In this document: in pieces, positions 58,857 through 64,000 of the stretch
How positions within the stretch are numbered: the stretch's first letter is position 1
Layout of the letters: each line of letters opens with the position of its first letter
Assembly (NCBI RefSeq): GCF_000151315.2
Contig: NW_011887294.1
Location: 1,085,862 to 1,149,861 of the forward strand
DNA from: Capsaspora owczarzaki ATCC 30864
Lineage: Eukaryota > Opisthokonta > Filasterea
Length of the DNA: 64,000 nt
Direction: 5' to 3'
Made by a program: the position numbers and the translations under genes
The notes under the pieces: model-generated
Databases searched by the model: none
Seen by the model: the letters and a program-made list of their open reading frames with translations, nothing else
Told to the model about the DNA's origin: nothing

Positions 58857-59048
58857 GACAGCAGCGACAACGAGTTCGATGAGGTTGCCTCGACTTCGGA
58901 TCAAGGCAACTCGTGCCCGCAGTCGCCATCACCACTCACTGCCATGGTCGAGGAAGGCAAGACAACCCTCGCCTCCCAGTGTCTCCTGCCTCAGCCGTCT
59001 CTCCTCAGCTCGTCCTTGACCGTGTCTGGGTTTGGCGCCATCGCATGA
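57762..59048 (+). CDS. Unrecognised Ser/Pro/Ala-rich protein
   Basis: Single open frame of 428 residues from the ATG at 57762. The frame stays open further upstream but only across a T-rich run that reads as poly-Phe. I do not recognise it. Most is low complexity: a HSSHSSHSS repeat from a tandem 10-bp unit (58129-58152), a Pro-Leu run from a CTGCCT repeat (58434-58460), and a serine run near the end. Two segments look structured: CVTLHERAMNQLNVERTTVE and TVLINNSLKLACRQRHELDR with the following helical stretch. The basic patch HKRIAKQHVTRRK could be a nuclear signal. It is probably a disordered regulatory or adaptor protein. The coding status rests mainly on length and the helical islands. 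Confidence 0.55.
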
Positions 59049-59386
59049 AAGGGAGACCACTTTCATTATTTTCAGTTTGTTGATATCCTTCACATTTAGA
59101 ACATTTTTATTCATCTCGGTTTGCCATTGTATTCACTATCAATACACCATTTACCCCCATTTTATTTTCGAGCATCTTGTTGGATTTACATTCAGACCAT
59201 GGTTCGTCAACTCCACCTCCCTTTCCTTTGTTTGTCGTCAGGGTCTTGCAGTCCATTTCATTCACCTTTGCTGTTGCAGCCTGTTTCTTTCTTCATCCTT
59301 TTTGTTTCTTTCATCGTTTCTGTTTCTTTCGCCTTCAGCTTTCTGTTTCATCCTCGGGTTTCCGGTCCGACTCTTCCCGACGCCTC
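59049..59386. other. Spacer, T/C-rich
   Basis: The 3' flank of the preceding gene and the pyrimidine-rich 5' region of the coiled-coil gene. No coding sequence seen. Confidence 0.5.
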
Positions 59387-62300
59387 ATGTCCCAGCCAAC
59401 AGCACCAACTCACAGCCCAGAACATGGCGCCTCCTCCGGGCCCGCATCAGCAGCGGCAGGCAACCAGCAGCTGCAGCTGCCTGTCGCGCAGCAGCAAAGT
59501 GGCGTTTTGCGTTCGAGAACGACGTTGCTCCCCAGCGGCACCAGCGGCTTCCTTGCGCCGTCCGTCCTGGCATCGCGAGGAAGCATGCTGGGTTCCAGAC
59601 TCCTTCCGCATGCAGCTGGGCAGCCAGAAGCAGCGGGAGACGCACAAACGTCGCTTGCGAGGAATTGGCGTTCATCTGGAGTGAAACAACAGAGCGCGCC
59701 AAATTCGTCCTTCCAGTCGTCTCCCTTCTTGTCGTCCTCTCCCACCGCCGCGAGTCAGGGTGCCGCTGCATCGAGTGGTGCAGCGGCCAGTAGCGTTCTG
59801 AATGCGGATCTTGGGAGGGGCGCCAACGTCGCTGCTGCCAGGCTTCCAGCGGCGTCGAGCGGAACACTTCTCCCGCGCAATTCTGTTCTTCCTTCGGGAA
59901 CACCCCATTCTGAGCCGCGGTCCTCGGAGCCGGCTTACTCCAGTCCTTCCGGGCTTTCGCGGTCCAAAGACGCAGGTAGCCCTCTGGCGCCTCAAGGCAA
60001 GTTGCTCAGGATTGCGCGCAGGGGACGATGGGTGGTGGTGGTTTGTTTCGCTTTGGCTTCAGGTTTCAGCGCCCGCTTGGTTTTTGCTGCCTCCATCTTC
60101 TCTTCTGTGCTGCTGTCGAGTCACTAAATTCTAGCTTTTTTGCAACTTTGGCAAACCCCACTTTTTGCCGTGATTTGTTGCTCTGATGGCTTGTCCCACT
60201 CCTTAGCCAGCAGCGGAGCAGCCACAATGATGCTGATGCCACCGCCACAGATCATTCCCACCGTCAACCCTGCTCGCGACCAGTACGAGCAACTGAAGGT
60301 GGCTCTGGACAAGATCAACTCGCAGAAGCGCACGTCCGAATTTCGAATGTCCCAAAATGTACGCTTGTTGGCTTCGTTGTTGAAGTGTGTGGACGGCACT
60401 AAATTTTTGGTTTTGTACTGGCAGGAGGAAGAGCTGAAAAAGTCACAGCAAACTGTGGCGCATCAGTCCAAGCTGCTGCAAGAACTGCAGGCGTCGAGCG
60501 AAAGGACGGCGTACCGGCTTGAAGACGAACGACGCAAGGGCGAGCATCTGCAGCAACGGTGTGTGCCTCTGGTGAACGAAAACCAAAAAACAAAACAAAA
60601 AAAAAAAACACGCTTGTGTCTTGTATTTCTGACCGTACTGCAACTGCCTTACCAGTATTGCGACCACTCGAGAGCTGTGCATGCAGCTTGACAACCAAGT
60701 CACCGAAGTTCAGCAGACCGTTCATCAAGGTTTGACTTGGAAAATGATTGACTTGGAAAATGCTTGATGCTTTCACCTCGCTCTTGCGTTCGTGCAACCA
60801 ACTGAGCAGCTCACCACCTAGCACTTCTGAACAGCCGAAAATGACAGAAAGGTGGTTGCAGAACGCATCGTCAGCTACACTCAAGGTAGTGTTGTTGTTG
60901 TTGTTGTTGTTTCAAAGCTGCTGCTATGTTACTCATCGTCAGATCGCTGCTGTTCATTTGGTGATGGCTGTCCCTCTTAAAGAACTGCATACCGTGCGCA
61001 GCGCGCTCGAAAAGGCCACGGAGCAACTTGAGCGTGTGCACGAGATGAGTAAGAAAGCAATTTCCCCATGCACGTTGACTTGCTGCGCTCGTCGTTATCT
61101 GTTATTGTTTGTTTTTGTTTTTCTTCTGCTTGCTGACGACCTGGTGCTCACCCCCCCCCCAGACGAGCGATTGCGAGTCAACAACGATCGCTTGGAGAGT
61201 ACGCTCAAGCAGGAGCAAGAATCTTGGGCGGTCAAGCTCGCCGCGTTAGAGCAGAAGATGGCTGAAAGTCAACAGGAACTTCAAGAGTCCCAAACGCTGG
61301 CAACATCCCGCGAAGTGGAGCTCACAAATGCACATTTGGCGCAAGGTATGATGGCCCCAAGATGATTTTCAGAGACCTTGACAAAAAAATGTCCACTAAC
61401 CCAGCCTCAATGTATTTTGGCGGGGGACTGTAGCTGCCCAGCTCAAAGAACTTGGCCAGCAATGCCAAGCGCACAAGCAGCTGACAGAGACGCACGAGCT
61501 GTTGCAGCAGGAGCACATGGAGAAGCTGCAAGAGCTCGCGAGCATGGTGCTGACTCTTCAAGCGAACCAAACGCGCCTCGACGCAACGGAAACGGAACTC
61601 GACGAGATGAAAACTGCTCATCTTGAAACGATCAACCAGTAAGGCAGTTTGACTTTGTGCGAGAAAGTCGTTGTCTGGTGCACGAATCAACTCACCTGCG
61701 CACACAACACGTCTTGAAAGACTGGCCGGCACTCGGACAGAGCTCGCGTCTGTCACCGAAGCGCTTCAAAGTGAGAACGCCAAGCTCCAATCCCGCCTGG
61801 ACACTGCTCAGCAGCGAATTGACCTTCTTCAGGTATGGTGACTGCTCCCCGTTTGCCGCAAGCGGCCAATGGTGTGGCTGCATTCCAATTGTTTTGCTCT
61901 CCCACCTCGTCATCGCAGTCGGAAGCCGGCATGGTCATGGACGCGGCTGCCACGCTGAAGCCGGGTCTTGTCGAGCTGCAGAAGCAGACTGCAGACTTTG
62001 TTGACCGCATGCACAAGCTTGATTTCATGCCAGACACGGCAGTGGCCACTTTGGAAGAGTTTCAAGACGGCAGCACCACGGATGCAACCGTCGAGCTTTT
62101 GCAAGTCAGCGTCAAGTGCATTGCCGCATGCTCTGCAATTCTTCATCCTGTCGGCGTCAGCATTGAAAGTAGCGTGATTCAGGCACGTTCTGAGAACGCA
62201 AAGTTGGTCGAGCAACACCAAACGGCGGTCGCACAAACGCAGTCAGAAGCGGCGAACGCGTTCGACTGGCAGTCTGCGGCAAAGCTGGCTCAGAGCTCTG

Positions 62301-63839
62301 TTGCAGAGCTCACCACGCGTCTCCAGAACAAAGAACAAGAGTTGTCCGAGAGCATGCACCGCGTCATGTCAATGGATGAACAGCTTGCCGAGAGTCAAGT
62401 CGTGCTCAATGCCGAACGACAGGAAACGGTTTGTTTTGGTTTTGGTTTTTGCTTTTGTTTGTTTCTTGTGTGCTGCTGCGGGTGCTGCTGTGCTGCCATT
62501 TGTGAGAGAAACCTGCGAACTGACAGTGTATGGGACAGGAAAAACTCAGACTGGAGCAGCAGCAGCTCGAAATGCAATGCTCAACCCTGCACGCCCGAGA
62601 ACTGGAAATTGCCAAGCTGCAGAACGACCTGCGCATCGCTCGAATGCACAGCGCTGCTCCCCAACCGATGGCAGCAGCTGCGCGTCCATTCCCGAGCGAC
62701 GAGCCTCAGACCTTGAATGTACGCTTACACTGTAGCAGATTTGCAGAAATTGAACCACTTCACTGACACTTTGACCTCTTGCTCCGCTAGGCATGGCTCA
62801 CCGAAGCTGGGCAAAACACCCTGCCAGAGCTGGCTGCCAGTCCAGCACGAATGATGACACCTGGACGCTTTGCATCGCCTCAGCCACTGCAGCGTTCCCG
62901 GCCGAGCCAGGAGCAAAAGACACCCGTGGCCTCCCAGACTCTGTACTCGCAGGAGCGGTCCAGTGTGAAGGTACAGGTCCGGGTATTTTCTGCGTGTCAG
63001 TCAAACGCTGGAGCCCTGTCTGTGCTAAAATTTTGCACTGCTCGTGTCACGCGACGACAGCGCACACATGCGGAACCTGCCCAGCGAGGCTTTGTCGCTC
63101 CACAGGCACCAGCGCGTGGTGCTCCCGCCAAAAAGAGTCTCACGAACGACATTCTCATGAAGGAGTACTACGAATCCCGGGGCTTGCTTGCGGTATGACG
63201 ACCAACCTGCCAATGTGTTCTTGTTGGTGGAAATGGAGCGTTGACAAACACTTCACCTGATCCTTGTGTTCTTCAGCCTCTCGATGTCGAAGAAGAGGAA
63301 GAAGAGGCAATCCATGCCCGACATGCTGCGGGCGTCAGATCGCAGCATGCAGATCTGCACCCACCCGCCCAGCTCTCCCAACCAAAGCATTTGGAGACAC
63401 CACGACCACGCAACACGTTGCTTTCGACAAATCTCCGGCAGCCCCCTCCTGCAGCTGCCCCTCCCAAAGCCCCTGTCATGGCATTGAACGGTCGTCCGAA
63501 AGCGGTAAGTTTCGCTCAGCGAGAAGCACACAGCACAGACTTACATGATGGCGCTGCTCATGAAAATTGTCTGCGTCGACACAGATTGCCAACCGCGCCG
63601 GACCATCAGACAGGGCCAGTGTGTTCCAGCCCATCCCCACGAATGCTTTGGCCCCGGAATCGGTAAACGGGGTTGTTCCCGATGAATCGATTGTCATTGG
63701 ACGATACACTGACTGCTGTGTGTCAAATTGGATGACTTGCTCACACATGCAGTCCGCCATGGCAAAGAAGCGCGCCCCTTCGGTGTCTTCTCTCTGGTTG
63801 GAAGACTCTGACGACGTGTTTGGTTTTCGCGGTACATGA
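59387..63839 (+). CDS. Coiled-coil protein, 16 exons, unrecognised
   Basis: Exons 59387-59996, 60207-60358, 60425-60558, 60656-60729, 60835-60885, 60983-61048, 61163-61345, 61434-61638, 61721-61832, 61919-62428, 62539-62718, 62791-62970, 63061-63192, 63277-63504, 63585-63662 and 63753-63839. The phases close exactly and give about 993 residues. The first 200 residues are Ser/Ala/Pro-rich. A long coiled coil runs from about 240 to 730 (QYEQLKVALDKINSQKR, EELKKSQQTVAHQSKLLQEL, LQQEHMEKLQELASMVLTLQ). It is broken by a non-coil helical patch (ELQKQTADFVDRMHKLDFMP). The C-terminal 250 residues are Pro/Arg-rich with a short acidic run and KSLTNDILMKEYYESRGLLA. The end of exon 1 is ambiguous: 59996 with a GC donor, or 59975 with GTAGCC. 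The exon 9 acceptor (GAAAG at 61720) has a weak pyrimidine tract. Cytoskeletal, centrosomal or vesicle-tether roles are all possible; I cannot choose. Confidence 0.72.
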
Positions 63840-64000
63840 GCAGTTTTTTCGTCAAATGACGCTTCCTTTGGCAGTGAACTAGATCTGCTGTACACGAAAA
63901 AAAAGAAGTTGCAATCGTGTCGTGTTCCTGTTACTGTTGCCTTTTAGTGTTAACAAACTAGCTTTTTGAAAATCAAAGTAAGTAGACAGCCAGCAAGCGG

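Overview
The window is nuclear DNA from an intron-rich but compact eukaryote. Genes sit a few hundred bases apart on both strands, most are split by spliceosomal introns of roughly 50-250 bases, introns and flanks carry long T or A runs, and codon third positions favour G/C. The gene content points to a unicellular relative of animals: FANCD2, RMI1, CLPTM1, RAB18, SPATA5/AFG2, a Roc-COR GTPase with leucine-rich repeats and an MRL-type (RIAM/lamellipodin-like) RA-PH protein. A filasterean such as Capsaspora is my best guess. This is inference from gene content and architecture, not from a database match.

Layout. 1-9 kb: an LRR-Roc-COR gene with two apparent reading-frame breaks, RAB18, and (minus strand) a sucrase/ferredoxin-like Fe-S protein. 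9-14 kb (minus): a ten-exon scaffold with SAM, RA, PH, proline-rich and CH parts. 14.9-16.7 kb (minus): an unrecognised protein. 17.7-21.9 kb: the AFG2/SPATA5 AAA+ ATPase facing a YAE1-like Fe-S adaptor. 22.2-24.9 kb (minus): a signal-peptide LRR single-pass membrane protein in which twelve exons of exactly 72 nt each carry one repeat. 25.9-30.5 kb: a CDK12-like kinase. 30.6-33.8 kb (minus): CLPTM1. 34-41.4 kb: a very large FANCD2. 41.6-42.2 kb (minus): a ZNHIT3-like HIT zinc-finger protein. 42.5-47.4 kb: a Crinkler-like nuclease/kinase protein enclosed by a perfect 33-bp direct repeat, followed by mitochondrial processing peptidase beta. 47.8-49.7 kb (minus): RMI1. 50.0-51.6 kb: a divergent histone H3/H4 pair with a shared promoter and matching 3' hairpins. 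51.9-57.4 kb: a carboxylic acid reductase-type adenylation/carrier/reductase enzyme with an N-terminal ZZ finger. 57.8-63.8 kb: two unrecognised proteins, the second a 16-exon coiled-coil protein.

Themes. FANCD2, RMI1 and replication-dependent-looking histones belong to S-phase and genome-maintenance biology. AFG2 and YAE1 both serve ribosome or Fe-S protein maturation. The SAM-RA-PH-CH protein carries LD-type and talin-binding-like helices and looks like an integrin/Ras-actin adaptor. The observations most worth following are that adaptor, the unusual histone 3' hairpins, and the direct repeat around the Crinkler-like gene. Exon boundaries were read by eye from GT/GC-AG signals and phase continuity. 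No transcript evidence was available.
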